DNA from: Devosia beringensis
GTDB lineage: Bacteria > Pseudomonadota > Alphaproteobacteria > Rhizobiales > Devosiaceae
Direction: 5' to 3'
Assembly: GCF_014926585.1 (NCBI RefSeq)
Contig: NZ_CP045422.1
Span: forward strand, 3,936,001-4,000,000
DNA: 64,000 bases
Under the pieces are notes generated by a model that saw nothing but the letters and a program-made list of their open reading frames with translations, was not told where the DNA came from and did not search any database. The position numbers and the translations under genes are program-made. Of this stretch, positions 55,888-64,000 are shown one piece after another (the stretch's first letter is position 1; every line of letters starts with the position of its first letter).

Positions 55888-57156
55888 TCAGGCAGCGGGC
55901 TCCTGCACCACAAGGTCGCTCAACTGTACCGCTTCCTCGTCGCCGACCACCGAGACCGCGCCGGCGGTTCCCAGATCGAAATTCTCCTTTTCGGCCTCAG
56001 GCAGACCTTCGCGACGGCTGAGGCGGACAGCGACAAAGCCGATCAGGATCAGCATCACCACACCATTGGTGATGAACATGCCGGCCGGCCCGAACAGCTC
56101 GATGCTGAGCGAGGTGAGCAAGGGGCCCACCGTCGATCCCAGGCCGTTCAAGAGCAGCAGGCCGGCAGAAATCTCCACATATTCCGAACGCTCAGCAAAG
56201 TCGAACACGTGGGACGCGGCAATGGCATAGGCGGGCAGCAGACCCGCGCCGAAGACAAGGCCCAAAGCCAGCCACAGCCAAGTCAGGTGCGGCAGCACCA
56301 GAATGACCAGGCCCACCAGAGCCGCAACGAGCGCCAGGCCGATGATGACCAGGCGCCGGTCCATATGATCGGACAGCTTGCCGGCGGGCCATTGCACGAG
56401 AGCGCCGCCCACCACGGCCGCGCTCATGAACAGGGCGGCATCGGTGACACTGCCACTGACCGCATTGGCATAGCTGGGCCCCAGCGACCAGAACGACCCC
56501 GTGGCAATGCCGATCAGAAATATCGACACCGTTCCGGTGGGCGACAGGCGAAACATGTGCCGCGGCCGGAAACGAACCATGGTGATCGGCGGCGGTTGGC
56601 TGGATCGCGTCATGACGATGGGCACAGCGGCCAGGGACACCAGCACCGAGGCGATCGAGAACAGGACGAAGGAACTCGGCTGCACCAGGGTGACCATCAT
56701 CTGGCCTATCGTGATGACGGTGAAGTTGACTGTCACATAGGTGGAGATCAGGGTGCCGCGCGTTTCATTGGTCGCCTGGTCATTGAGCCAGCTCTCGACC
56801 ACCAGATACAGACCCGCCAGACAAAAGCCGGTGATCATGCGCAACAGCACCCAGACCAGTGGGTCGACCGCCAAGGGATAGCCCAAGGCCGCCGCCGAGG
56901 CGATCGACACCAGGGCGGCAAAGGTGCGGATATGGCCGGCCCGGATGATGAACAGGGGCGAAAAGGCACAGCCGAGCACGAAGCCGAAGAAATAGCCCGA
57001 GCCGAGCATGCCGACCTCAAAGGCCGAAAAGCCTTCAATGCCGCCGCGGATGGGCAGCAGCATGACCTGCAGGCCATTGCCCATGATCAGCAGGGCGACG
57101 CTGAGCAGAATGGCGCCGGCGGCCAGCAATGGCGAACGTACCGGCGCTTCAGTCAT
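55888..57156 (-). CDS. MFS transporter (YcaD-like)
   Basis: A 422-residue major facilitator with 12 predicted helices. The loop between helices 2 and 3 is short (IIRAGHIRTFA), the first half has GFCLAGLYLVVESWLND, a stretch typical of the YcaD-like group of putative sugar/amino acid exporters, and the second half has GKLSDHMDRRLVII, the MFS G-x-x-x-D-R-x-x-R-R-like motif. The cytoplasmic C-terminal tail is acidic. The ATG at 57156 has AAAGG 8 bases before it; a GTG one codon earlier is possible. The cargo is unknown. It is downstream of the phosphoesterase by 123 bases. Confidence 0.88.
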   Translation of the reverse strand: MTEAPVRSPLLAAGAILLSVALLIMGNGLQVMLLPIRGGIEGFSAFEVGMLGSGYFFGFVLGCAFSPLFIIRAGHIRTFAALVSIASAAALGYPLAVDPLVWVLLRMITGFCLAGLYLVVESWLNDQATNETRGTLISTYVTVNFTVITIGQMMVTLVQPSSFVLFSIASVLVSLAAVPIVMTRSSQPPPITMVRFRPRHMFRLSPTGTVSIFLIGIATGSFWSLGPSYANAVSGSVTDAALFMSAAVVGGALVQWPAGKLSDHMDRRLVIIGLALVAALVGLVILVLPHLTWLWLALGLVFGAGLLPAYAIAASHVFDFAERSEYVEISAGLLLLNGLGSTVGPLLTSLSIELFGPAGMFITNGVVMLILIGFVAVRLSRREGLPEAEKENFDLGTAGAVSVVGDEEAVQLSDLVVQEPAA

Positions 57157-57279
57157 CACTTCTACCTTTGCGTTCCGCCACGCGCGGGATCAGTCAGGGC
57201 CGCGCTGATGCCGCACAAAGGCGGCTATTTCTAGTCCATCGACCCTTCTGTCCCCAGACTATCGGGCGTCGGCTCGGCT

Positions 57280-58107
57280 TTAGACGGGCTCGGTGGCCTT
57301 GTCACGCGTGTGCCAGGCCCCGTCCTGCCATTCGCGGACCGTAACGACAATCTTTTCATCGCCGATGTCGATGAGATTGTAGGCGTTCGACTCGCCGCGC
57401 AGCCGGGTCGAGATCGCCGACGACGCCTGGGCGATCAGGATCGGCGCCACGATGGATTTGCTCACGCCCAGCGGTTCACCCTCGCGGACAACGGGCTTTG
57501 TCTCGTGCTTGCGTACATAGGACAGGTGAAAATGCCCCGACAGTACGAGCCGCACGCCCAAGCCGGCGAAGGTTTCGAGAGCATCGTCGGCACGTTTGAC
57601 GCGCTTGGTCTTCTGCACCATGGGCTGGGTGGGAAACAGCAACGGGTGATGCGCCACGATGACGCGCACCGCATCAGGGGATGCCTTGGCAAAGCGCTGT
57701 TCTAGGTCTTCGAGCTGGCCGCGCGAAATGGTGCCGTGCCCCCAGTTCCATTCAAGGCGCGCGCGGCGCGAGGTGCGCATGCCGACCAGGGCCACGCCGT
57801 CCATTTCGAGGAAGGGTTCGAGATCGGGCGAGATATAGCGTTTGTAAAAGCCATAGGGGTTGAGGAAGCGCTTGAAGATGTTGACCGCCGGCACGTCATG
57901 GTTGCCGGGGACTGCAAAAACCGGCGCCGTCAGCGTATCGAGAAACTCACGCGCCTGCTCGAACTCCTCCTTAGTGCCGATCTGGGTGAAATCGCCGCTG
58001 GCCACGATGAGGTCAGGCTGTTGCGCATTGATGTCGTCGGCAAAGCCTTCGGCCAAAGCGGGATCGTGGTGGCCAAAATGCAGGTCGGAAATGTGCAGGA
58101 TCTTCAT
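57280..58107 (-). CDS. Metallophosphoesterase (CpdA/YfcE-like phosphodiesterase fold)
   Basis: A 275-residue calcineurin-like phosphoesterase. All metal motifs are present: Asp8 and His10 (HISDLHFG), the bridging Asp in ASGDFTQIG, Asn-His in VPGNHDVP, the His in VIVAHHPLLF, and the GHFHLSYV pair. These enzymes cleave phosphodi- or monoesters, including cyclic nucleotides or lipid pyrophosphates. Its ATG overlaps the stop of the diacylglycerol-kinase-like gene (ATGA, 58104-58107), so it is translated together with it, which hints at a phospholipid-related substrate. Confidence 0.88.
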   Translation of the reverse strand: MKILHISDLHFGHHDPALAEGFADDINAQQPDLIVASGDFTQIGTKEEFEQAREFLDTLTAPVFAVPGNHDVPAVNIFKRFLNPYGFYKRYISPDLEPFLEMDGVALVGMRTSRRARLEWNWGHGTISRGQLEDLEQRFAKASPDAVRVIVAHHPLLFPTQPMVQKTKRVKRADDALETFAGLGVRLVLSGHFHLSYVRKHETKPVVREGEPLGVSKSIVAPILIAQASSAISTRLRGESNAYNLIDIGDEKIVVTVREWQDGAWHTRDKATEPV

Positions 58108-59045
58108 GCCGCCTCCGCCGGTGTCGCATATTCGGCGGGTACGATGACGGATAGCGAGCGCGGCCGGATGGAGAATTGGAGCGGCGGCTGCAGATTTTCG
58201 ACCTCGCCGTCGAACATCACCTTGATCAGCGACTTGCGTGAGTCGATCGTGACAGCCTGCACGCTCTCCATGGTCAGCGCCTCGTCATTTTGCCAGTGGC
58301 CCAGCAGCATGCTGGCCGTCAGGCGCAAAAAATCACCCGGGTTAAGGTGGCGCAACACGTAGAGCGTGAGCGTGCCGCCGTCCAGCACGTGACGGGAAAA
58401 GAACTGTCCCAACCCCTCATCATAGGCATTGCTGGATACCGCTATGGCCTGTACCCGCTCGACGCGCCGCTCGCCCTCGCTGGGCTGGATGACCACGGCA
58501 ATCCGCCGCGCACGCGCCAGGCGACGAAACATGTAGCGCAGAAAGCCGATCTTGGCGGACGCGTCATAGCGCCCGCGAATGTGTTCACGCCCGGCCGCCA
58601 GGCCCGGGATCAGCCCGACCACGACCTTGTGCAGGAAGACCCGGCCGTTGACCTCGCCGACATCGATGCGATGGGCAACACCGGTGGCCAAGGCGGCGAC
58701 GGCGGCGGGCAGATCGAGCGGCACGTGCAGGTCCTTGGCGAGGGCATTGACCGTGCCCAGCGGCAGAATGGCCAGGTTCCGGTCGGTGCCTACCAGGGTC
58801 GCTGCCAAGGCGGTGATAGTGCCATCGCCGCCTGCCGCCACGATGGTGGGCGCGCCGCTGGCCATGGCTGCCGCGATGCGGTCGACCAGGGGACGATCGC
58901 CATCGGCGTCGATAGTGGCCGTCAGCCCATTGGCCGCGAACAGGTCGCCCAGCGACTCCGCCGTGACCCCGGTGGCATTGGCTGTCCCGGCATTGGTGTT
59001 GAGCAGCACGTAGTGCGAGACGGGGCTGGGGGGACTCAGGCTCAT
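58104..59045 (-). CDS. Diacylglycerol kinase family lipid kinase
   Basis: A 313-residue protein of the DAGK/YegS family that uses ATP to phosphorylate a lipid hydroxyl such as diacylglycerol. The catalytic domain has VLLNTNAGTAN near the start and the nucleotide-binding GGDGT at 72-76, then LPLGTVNALAKDL. The C-terminal beta domain follows with the FDGEVENLQPPLQF stretch. The protein is soluble and probably works at the membrane surface. It is divergent from the PAP2 phosphatase gene (88 bases), so a lipid kinase and a lipid-phosphate phosphatase share one control region. Confidence 0.9.
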   Translation of the reverse strand: MSLSPPSPVSHYVLLNTNAGTANATGVTAESLGDLFAANGLTATIDADGDRPLVDRIAAAMASGAPTIVAAGGDGTITALAATLVGTDRNLAILPLGTVNALAKDLHVPLDLPAAVAALATGVAHRIDVGEVNGRVFLHKVVVGLIPGLAAGREHIRGRYDASAKIGFLRYMFRRLARARRIAVVIQPSEGERRVERVQAIAVSSNAYDEGLGQFFSRHVLDGGTLTLYVLRHLNPGDFLRLTASMLLGHWQNDEALTMESVQAVTIDSRKSLIKVMFDGEVENLQPPLQFSIRPRSLSVIVPAEYATPAEAA

Positions 59046-59133
59046 GACAAATCGATCCGGTAACGGGCATTGTTCGACTAGGGAACGTGTGCGAGGACGA
59101 GACGTTGCGTGATCAGCACGAGGAAAGCGTCAA

Positions 59134-59865
59134 ATGTTCAATCGACTGGTCCAGTCCACCCCCTATCGTCGCCTGCACGGGCTGATCACCGGCGAAGCCT
59201 GGCTATTGGCGTCCATCGCCCTGGTCAGCGGGCTGATCCTGGCCTTTCTGCAGATTGCCGACGAGATGATCGAGGGGGAGATGGAGGCATTTGACAATGC
59301 CATCCTGATGCTGTTCCGCGATCCGGCCAACCTGGACAGCACCATCGGTCCCCCCTGGGTGCATGAAATGGTCCGCGACGTCACGGCGCTGGGCAGCTTT
59401 GCCCTGCTCGGCCTGATCGTCGCTGCCGTCTGCGCCTATCTACTACTGGCCCGCATGCGGGCGGAAGCGCTGCTGATCATCACCTCGGTGCTGGGCGGCA
59501 CGATCCTCAGTACGGTGCTGAAAATGGGCTATGACCGGCCGCGACCGGACCTGGTGGCCATGTCGCACCAGTTCACGGCCAGCTTTCCCAGTGGCCATGC
59601 CATGCTGTCTGCCGTCACCTTCCTGACGCTGGGGGCATTGCTGGCGCGGCTCGCACCAACGCGTTCGCTGCGCATCTTCAGCATCAGCATGGCCCTGCTG
59701 CTGACGCTGCTCATCGGCCTGAGCCGGATCTATATGGGGGTGCATTATCCCAGCGACGTGCTGGCCGGCTGGTGCCTGGGGGCCGCCTGGGCCTTGTTCT
59801 GCAGCGCCGTGGCGGCGCGGCTGCAACGCGGCGGGGCCATCGTGCACGGCACCGAGCCGACCTGA
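59134..59865 (+). CDS. PAP2-family membrane phosphatase
   Basis: A 243-residue inner-membrane phosphatase with six predicted helices. The three-part phosphatidate-phosphatase signature is complete: KMGYDRPRPD (Lys and RP), FPSGHA (Ser-Gly-His), and SRIYMGVHYPSDVLAGW (Arg, His, Asp). Relatives dephosphorylate phosphatidate, undecaprenyl pyrophosphate or phosphatidylglycerol phosphate; the active site faces the periplasm. It lies divergent to the lipid kinase/phosphoesterase pair, which supports a lipid role. Confidence 0.92.
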   Translation: MFNRLVQSTPYRRLHGLITGEAWLLASIALVSGLILAFLQIADEMIEGEMEAFDNAILMLFRDPANLDSTIGPPWVHEMVRDVTALGSFALLGLIVAAVCAYLLLARMRAEALLIITSVLGGTILSTVLKMGYDRPRPDLVAMSHQFTASFPSGHAMLSAVTFLTLGALLARLAPTRSLRIFSISMALLLTLLIGLSRIYMGVHYPSDVLAGWCLGAAWALFCSAVAARLQRGGAIVHGTEPT

Positions 59866-59987
59866 CCGCGGCGCAGACTTCCACGCCATCGGGGGTCGCC
59901 GCCCGCATCGCGGTCAGGACCGTTTGGATTTGGGCCGGACCCGTGTAAAACGGATGGCGGATACCCCTCTTGGCCAAGGACGTCACA

Positions 59988-61031
59988 TTGAGCAGCTCTG
60001 AGCGCGGCAGCAGGCCGCAGCGGGTCACGCTGCGCACGATTGCCCAGGCCACCGGGCTGAGCCTGTCGACGGTCTCGCTGTCGCTGCGCGGCGGCACCAC
60101 GCTCAAGCAGGAAACCCGCGACAAGGTCGCAGAGGCCGCGCAAAGACTGGGCTATGTGCCCGATCGTGCCGGGGTCCGCCTGCGCACCGGCAAAACCAAT
60201 GTCATCGCCTTGGTGCTCGACGGGGCCGAGGATTCCATCGATTTTGCCCGCCAGATGATCCAGGGCATCGGCCAGGCCATCAAGGGGACCCGCTATCACC
60301 TGACGGTGGTGCCCGAATTCGTGCGCGGCGCCAGCACCGATACGATCGGCTACATTCTGGACAACCGCACGGCCGATGGGGTCATCATCACCCATACCAC
60401 ACCACGCGACAGCCGCGTGCAGATGCTGGCCGATACCGACTTTCCCTTCGTTACCCACGGGCGGACCGACTTTGCCACGCCGCATGCCTTTCACGATTTC
60501 CATTCTGAGATGTTTGCCCGCCAGGCCGTCGAGCGGCTGGCACAAAAAGGCTGCCGCAACATCATGCTGGTGGCTGGCGATGACAGCACCACCAATCACC
60601 ACAATATCGTCACAGCCTTTCAGCAGGCCGCGACGCGGCTGGGCCTGACGTCGCGCATTGTGGGGGGCAGGCAGGGCATGCCGCCCGAGGAAATGCGGCG
60701 CATGGCGCTGGCCCTGGCGCAGACTGAGGACCGACCGGATGGCATTGTCTGCGACAGCGAGATGCGGACCATCGCGCTGGTGGGCGGGCTGCAGGAAGGT
60801 GGGCTGAAACCGGGCGTGGACGTGCATGTGATCTACAAGCAGACCTCCGGCATCCTGCCCACGCTGTTTCCCACGATGGACAGCATTCGCGAGGATGTCT
60901 TCGCGGCCGGTGCCGAACTGACGCGGCTGCTGCTGCAACGCATCGAGGGTGCTGATCCCAGAGACCTGCAGACGCTGGCCGAGCCAGAGCCACAGTGGCG
61001 CGCCCCGGACGGCAGCGGGCAGCGTCGATGA
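59988..61031 (+). CDS. LacI-family transcriptional regulator
   Basis: The product (347 residues from TTG at 59988; an earlier TTG at 59970 adds six) has a LacI N-terminal helix-turn-helix, [23 protein letters not shown], then the hinge [26 protein letters not shown] and a periplasmic-binding-protein-like sugar-sensing domain with [21 protein letters not shown] and IVCDSEMRT. The TTG at 59988 is preferred because AAGGA lies 7 bases upstream. It precedes ackA (22 bases) and xfp on the same strand, so it probably controls that pathway in response to a sugar or sugar phosphate. No operator was recognised in the 122-base upstream gap. Confidence 0.9.
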   Translation: MSSSERGSRPQRVTLRTIAQATGLSLSTVSLSLRGGTTLKQETRDKVAEAAQRLGYVPDRAGVRLRTGKTNVIALVLDGAEDSIDFARQMIQGIGQAIKGTRYHLTVVPEFVRGASTDTIGYILDNRTADGVIITHTTPRDSRVQMLADTDFPFVTHGRTDFATPHAFHDFHSEMFARQAVERLAQKGCRNIMLVAGDDSTTNHHNIVTAFQQAATRLGLTSRIVGGRQGMPPEEMRRMALALAQTEDRPDGIVCDSEMRTIALVGGLQEGGLKPGVDVHVIYKQTSGILPTLFPTMDSIREDVFAAGAELTRLLLQRIEGADPRDLQTLAEPEPQWRAPDGSGQRR

Positions 61032-61053
61032 CCGATACGGGGCCGGCCAGACC

Positions 61054-62295
61054 ATGAGCGCCAGGGGAAACAAGTCGGGAGTCGGGCCAAGCGCGCCGCA
61101 GCAGACCGAAGGCTTCACCCTGACGCTGAATGGCGGTTCCTCAAGCCTCAAGTTTGCCCTGTTCGAAAGCGACGGCCAGACGCGGCATCTGGCGGGCAAG
61201 TTCGACCGGATCGGGCAGTCCGAGGCCAGGCTCGTGGTCGAGGGCAAGGACCGTCCGCACCATGAAGAGAAGGTCGCCGCTGCCACGCATGCAGAGGCTC
61301 TCGAAACGCTGTTCGCCTGGCTGTCCCGGGAGATCGGGCCCAAGGCGATCGCGGCGATCGGGCACCGCATCGTGCATGGCGGAGCGCAATACCGGAGCCA
61401 TGGCGTCATCGACGATGCCCTGATCAGCGCACTCGAGGCGATCGCCGATTATGCGCCGGAGCACCTGCCGGCCGAGATCGCGATGATCCGGGCCTGCCGG
61501 ACGCATTTCGGCGCGCTGCCCCAGCTGGCCTGCTTTGACACCGCCTTTCACCGGGACATGCCGGCGGTGGCGCGGATGCTGGCCATTCCGCGGCGGTTTT
61601 TCGAGCAGGGTGTGCAACGCTACGGCTTTCACGGCCTGTCCTATACCTATCTGCTGGAGGCCCTGCGCCGAAGTGCCGGGGAAGAGGTCGCGCAGGGCCG
61701 GCTGGTGCTGGCGCATCTGGGCAATGGCGCCAGCCTGACAGCCGTGCACCAGGGCCGCAGCATGGATACGTCCATGGGCTTCACCCCGGCGGCGGGAGTA
61801 CCCATGGGCACGCGCAGCGGCGATCTTGATCCCGGGCTGGTCCGCTATCTGGCGCAGGCGCATGGCATGGATGCCCGGGCCTTCGACCGCATGGTCAACC
61901 ATGAATCGGGCCTGCTGGGCATCTCGGGCAGTGGTGCCGATGTGCGCGAATTGCTGGCGATCGAAGCAAGTGATCCGCGAGCCGCCGAGGCGCTGGCCGT
62001 GTTCTGCTATCGCATCCGGCAGACCATCGGGGGCCTTGCTGCCACGCTGGGCGGCCTCGATACATTGGTGTTTACCGGCGGCATTGGCGAAAACGCGGCG
62101 GTGATCCGCGCGCGCATCTGCGCCAATCTGGGTTTTCTCGGCATCGACATCGACGGCGCGCTCAACCAGTCCGGGGCCGCTGTCATATCAAGTTCAACGT
62201 CGCGGGTATCAGTTCGCGTCATAGCCACCGACGAGGAAGCGGTTATCGCCGCTGCCGTTGCCAGCCTGCTGCAGCACAAGGATCGCCCATCATGA
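61054..62295 (+). CDS. ackA: Acetate kinase
   Basis: AckA converts acetyl phosphate + ADP into acetate + ATP. The 413-residue product has the acetokinase motifs: [14 protein letters not shown] (26-ish Asn and the first phosphate loop), [13 protein letters not shown] (substrate Arg), [12 protein letters not shown] (catalytic Asp), [23 protein letters not shown] (in two adjoining parts), and [16 protein letters not shown] near the end. A ~20-residue leader precedes the usual start. The stop overlaps the xfp start by ATGA (62292-62295), so the enzyme that makes acetyl phosphate and the one that uses it are made together. Confidence 0.95.
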   Translation: MSARGNKSGVGPSAPQQTEGFTLTLNGGSSSLKFALFESDGQTRHLAGKFDRIGQSEARLVVEGKDRPHHEEKVAAATHAEALETLFAWLSREIGPKAIAAIGHRIVHGGAQYRSHGVIDDALISALEAIADYAPEHLPAEIAMIRACRTHFGALPQLACFDTAFHRDMPAVARMLAIPRRFFEQGVQRYGFHGLSYTYLLEALRRSAGEEVAQGRLVLAHLGNGASLTAVHQGRSMDTSMGFTPAAGVPMGTRSGDLDPGLVRYLAQAHGMDARAFDRMVNHESGLLGISGSGADVRELLAIEASDPRAAEALAVFCYRIRQTIGGLAATLGGLDTLVFTGGIGENAAVIRARICANLGFLGIDIDGALNQSGAAVISSSTSRVSVRVIATDEEAVIAAAVASLLQHKDRPS

Positions 62296-64000
62296 ACACG
62301 CCCCTCTCCCCCGACCTGCTCGCCAGCATGAATGCCTATTGGCGCGCGGCCAACTACCTCTCGGTCGGCCAGATCTACCTGCGCGACAATCCGCTGCTGA
62401 CCGAGGCGCTGACCCTGGACCATGTCAAACCGCGCCTGCTGGGCCACTGGGGCACCACGCCGGGGCTCAACTTCATCTATGTGCACCTCAACCGGGTGAT
62501 CAAGGCGCTCGATCTGGACATGATCTATGTCACCGGACCGGGCCATGGCGGGCCGGGCCTGGTCGCCAATACCTATCTCGAAGGCACCTATAGCGAGCTC
62601 TATCCCGCGGTGAGCCAGGACCTCGACGGTCTCAAGCGGCTGGTGACGCAGTTTTCCTGGCCGGGCGGCATTCCCAGCCATGTGGCCGCCGAAGTGCCCG
62701 GCTCGATCAACGAAGGCGGCGAACTCGGCTACTCGCTGATGCATGCCTATGGCGCGGCCTTCGACAATCCGGATCTGGTGGTGGCCTGCGTGGTCGGCGA
62801 CGGCGAGGCGGAAACCGGGGCGCTGGCGACCAGCTGGCATTCCAACAAGTTCCTCAACCCGGCGCGCGATGGCGCGGTGCTGCCGATCCTGCACCTCAAT
62901 GGCTACAAGATCGCCAGCCCCACCGTGCTGTCGCGCATCAGTCATGACGAGCTGGAGGCGCTGTTCCGCGGCTATGGCTATGCGCCGCATTTCGTGGAGG
63001 GCGACGATCCGGCCAGCATGCACCAGCTTATGGCCGCCACGCTCGACACAGTGCTGGCCGATATCAAGGCGATTCAGGACGGCGCCCGTAACGGCGGCGT
63101 TACCGATCGGCCTGCCTGGCCGATGATCGTGCTGCGCTCGCCCAAGGGCTGGACCGGGCCCAAGGAGGTGGATGGCAACCCCACCGAAGGCACGTGGCGC
63201 TCGCACCAGGTGCCGTTGGCCAAGCTCGCCGAGGTGCCGGGACATCTGCAGATCCTTGCAGACTGGCTGGCCAGCTACCGGCCGGCCGAACTATTCGACG
63301 CCAGCGGGCGGCTGATGCCCGAACTGGCGGCCCTGGCGCCGGTCGGCAACCGCCGCATGAGCGCCAATCCGCATGCCAATGGCGGCCTGCTGCTGGCCGA
63401 TCTCAAGCTGCCCGATTTCCGCGACTATGCCATCGACGTGCCGGTGCCCGGCGGGGTGGACGGCGAGGCAACGCGGGCGGCGGGGCAATATCTGCGCGAT
63501 GTGCTGCGGCTCAATGCCGATGCCAGCAATTTCCGGGTGTTCGGCCCCGATGAGACGGAATCGAACCGGCTGGGCGCGGTATTCGAGGCCACCAACCGGG
63601 TGTTCATCGGCGACCAGCTCGAGACGGACCGGCAGCTCGCTGCCGATGGGCGGGTGATGGAAGTGCTCAGCGAGCATCTCTGCCAGGGCTGGCTCGAGGG
63701 CTATCTGCTGACCGGCCGGCATGGATTTTTTTCCTGCTACGAAGCCTTCATCCACATCGTGGATTCCATGTTCAACCAGCATGCCAAATGGCTGAACGTT
63801 GCCAAGGACGTGCCCTGGCGCAAGCCGATTGCCTCGCTGACCTATCTGCTGACCTCCCATGTCTGGCGGCAGGACCACAATGGCTTCAGCCATCAGGATC
63901 CGGGCTTTATCGACCATGTGATGAACAAGAAGGCCAGCGTGGTGCGGGTCTATCTGCCGGCTGATGCCAATACCCTGTTGTCAGTTGTCGACCACTGCCT
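62292..64000 (+). CDS. xfp: Phosphoketolase (3' end outside window)
   Basis: The gene starts at ATG 62292 and stays open for 569 codons to the end of the window; the full enzyme should have ~790 residues. It is a thiamine diphosphate enzyme that splits xylulose-5-phosphate (or fructose-6-phosphate) to acetyl phosphate and a triose or tetrose phosphate. Signatures: [20 protein letters not shown] near the start, [11 protein letters not shown], the ThDP site GDGEAETG (169-176) with [10 protein letters not shown], and [14 protein letters not shown]. Further on are [24 protein letters not shown] (in two parts) and [17 protein letters not shown]. The substrate preference (xylulose vs fructose) cannot be told. 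Together with ackA it forms the phosphoketolase shunt. Confidence 0.95.
   Translation, partial: MNTPLSPDLLASMNAYWRAANYLSVGQIYLRDNPLLTEALTLDHVKPRLLGHWGTTPGLNFIYVHLNRVIKALDLDMIYVTGPGHGGPGLVANTYLEGTYSELYPAVSQDLDGLKRLVTQFSWPGGIPSHVAAEVPGSINEGGELGYSLMHAYGAAFDNPDLVVACVVGDGEAETGALATSWHSNKFLNPARDGAVLPILHLNGYKIASPTVLSRISHDELEALFRGYGYAPHFVEGDDPASMHQLMAATLDTVLADIKAIQDGARNGGVTDRPAWPMIVLRSPKGWTGPKEVDGNPTEGTWRSHQVPLAKLAEVPGHLQILADWLASYRPAELFDASGRLMPELAALAPVGNRRMSANPHANGGLLLADLKLPDFRDYAIDVPVPGGVDGEATRAAGQYLRDVLRLNADASNFRVFGPDETESNRLGAVFEATNRVFIGDQLETDRQLAADGRVMEVLSEHLCQGWLEGYLLTGRHGFFSCYEAFIHIVDSMFNQHAKWLNVAKDVPWRKPIASLTYLLTSHVWRQDHNGFSHQDPGFIDHVMNKKASVVRVYLPADANTLLSVVDHC

Noticed and set aside
55461..56021. 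A 186-codon plus-strand ORF between the kinase and MFS genes
   Set aside because: Runs into the antisense of the MFS gene, is Arg/Pro/Gly-rich and has no start signal.

Overview
The window is GC-rich, densely coding DNA from an alphaproteobacterium, most likely of the order Hyphomicrobiales and plausibly a Devosia-type organism. This rests on three things seen here: a pleD-divK pair; a complete 14-gene nuo operon running straight into birA, the RNase J gene and a DUF1467 gene, with proS-lolC-lolD beyond; and a housekeeping order of gatC/gatA, ruvX, pyrB, a dihydroorotase-like gene, plsY, dprA, topA, rnr, rpmG. The genus is inference. No tRNA, rRNA, CRISPR array, transposase, integrase or prophage gene was recognised. 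The region looks like stable chromosome.

Layout. 1-5 kb: a DUF998 membrane protein cut by the window edge, a one-helix small protein, and a leftward block in which gatC and gatA are separated by a GNAT gene and two related secreted proteins, all overlapping or abutting. A metallo-beta-lactamase-like remnant lies beside ruvX. 5-18 kb: mostly rightward ruvX, pyrB, a PyrC paralogue that lost its metal-binding His pair, plsY, dprA, topA, rnr, a DUF983 gene and rpmG, with a leftward aldo/keto reductase and dipeptidase. Paired GC-rich palindromes mark convergent junctions. 18.3-18.75 kb: a gene-free, highly structured stretch with its own strong promoter and terminator, a candidate ~340-nt RNA. 18.7-20.6 kb: pleD and divK. 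20.7-27.1 kb: a rightward run of DUF3572, dinB (TTG start), ridA, a phosphodiesterase, a GH114 glycosidase, a FemAB-like protein, a desaturase-SDR fusion and a HIT protein. 27.2-30.6 kb: lolD, lolC and proS leftward. 30.7-30.83 kb: a small-RNA candidate with a textbook terminator.

31.3-49.3 kb: DUF1467, rnj, birA and nuoN to nuoA, transcribed leftward from a promoter region near 49.4 kb. Tight overlaps indicate coupled translation of the respiratory complex I genes. NuoE carries an unusual ~145-residue Ala/Pro/Lys-rich tail. 49.6-51.2 kb: two almost identical outer-membrane beta-barrel genes in tandem, each with its own terminator. Their promoter regions differ, which suggests gene conversion.

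51.8-64 kb: an exported MsrA, a small unknown gene, an SDR, a four-carbon acid sugar kinase, an MFS transporter, a phosphoesterase/lipid-kinase pair, a divergent PAP2 phosphatase, and a LacI regulator followed by ackA and an xfp phosphoketolase that runs off the window. The last three form a carbon shunt: phosphoketolase makes acetyl phosphate and AckA converts it to acetate plus ATP, plausibly under control of the LacI protein.
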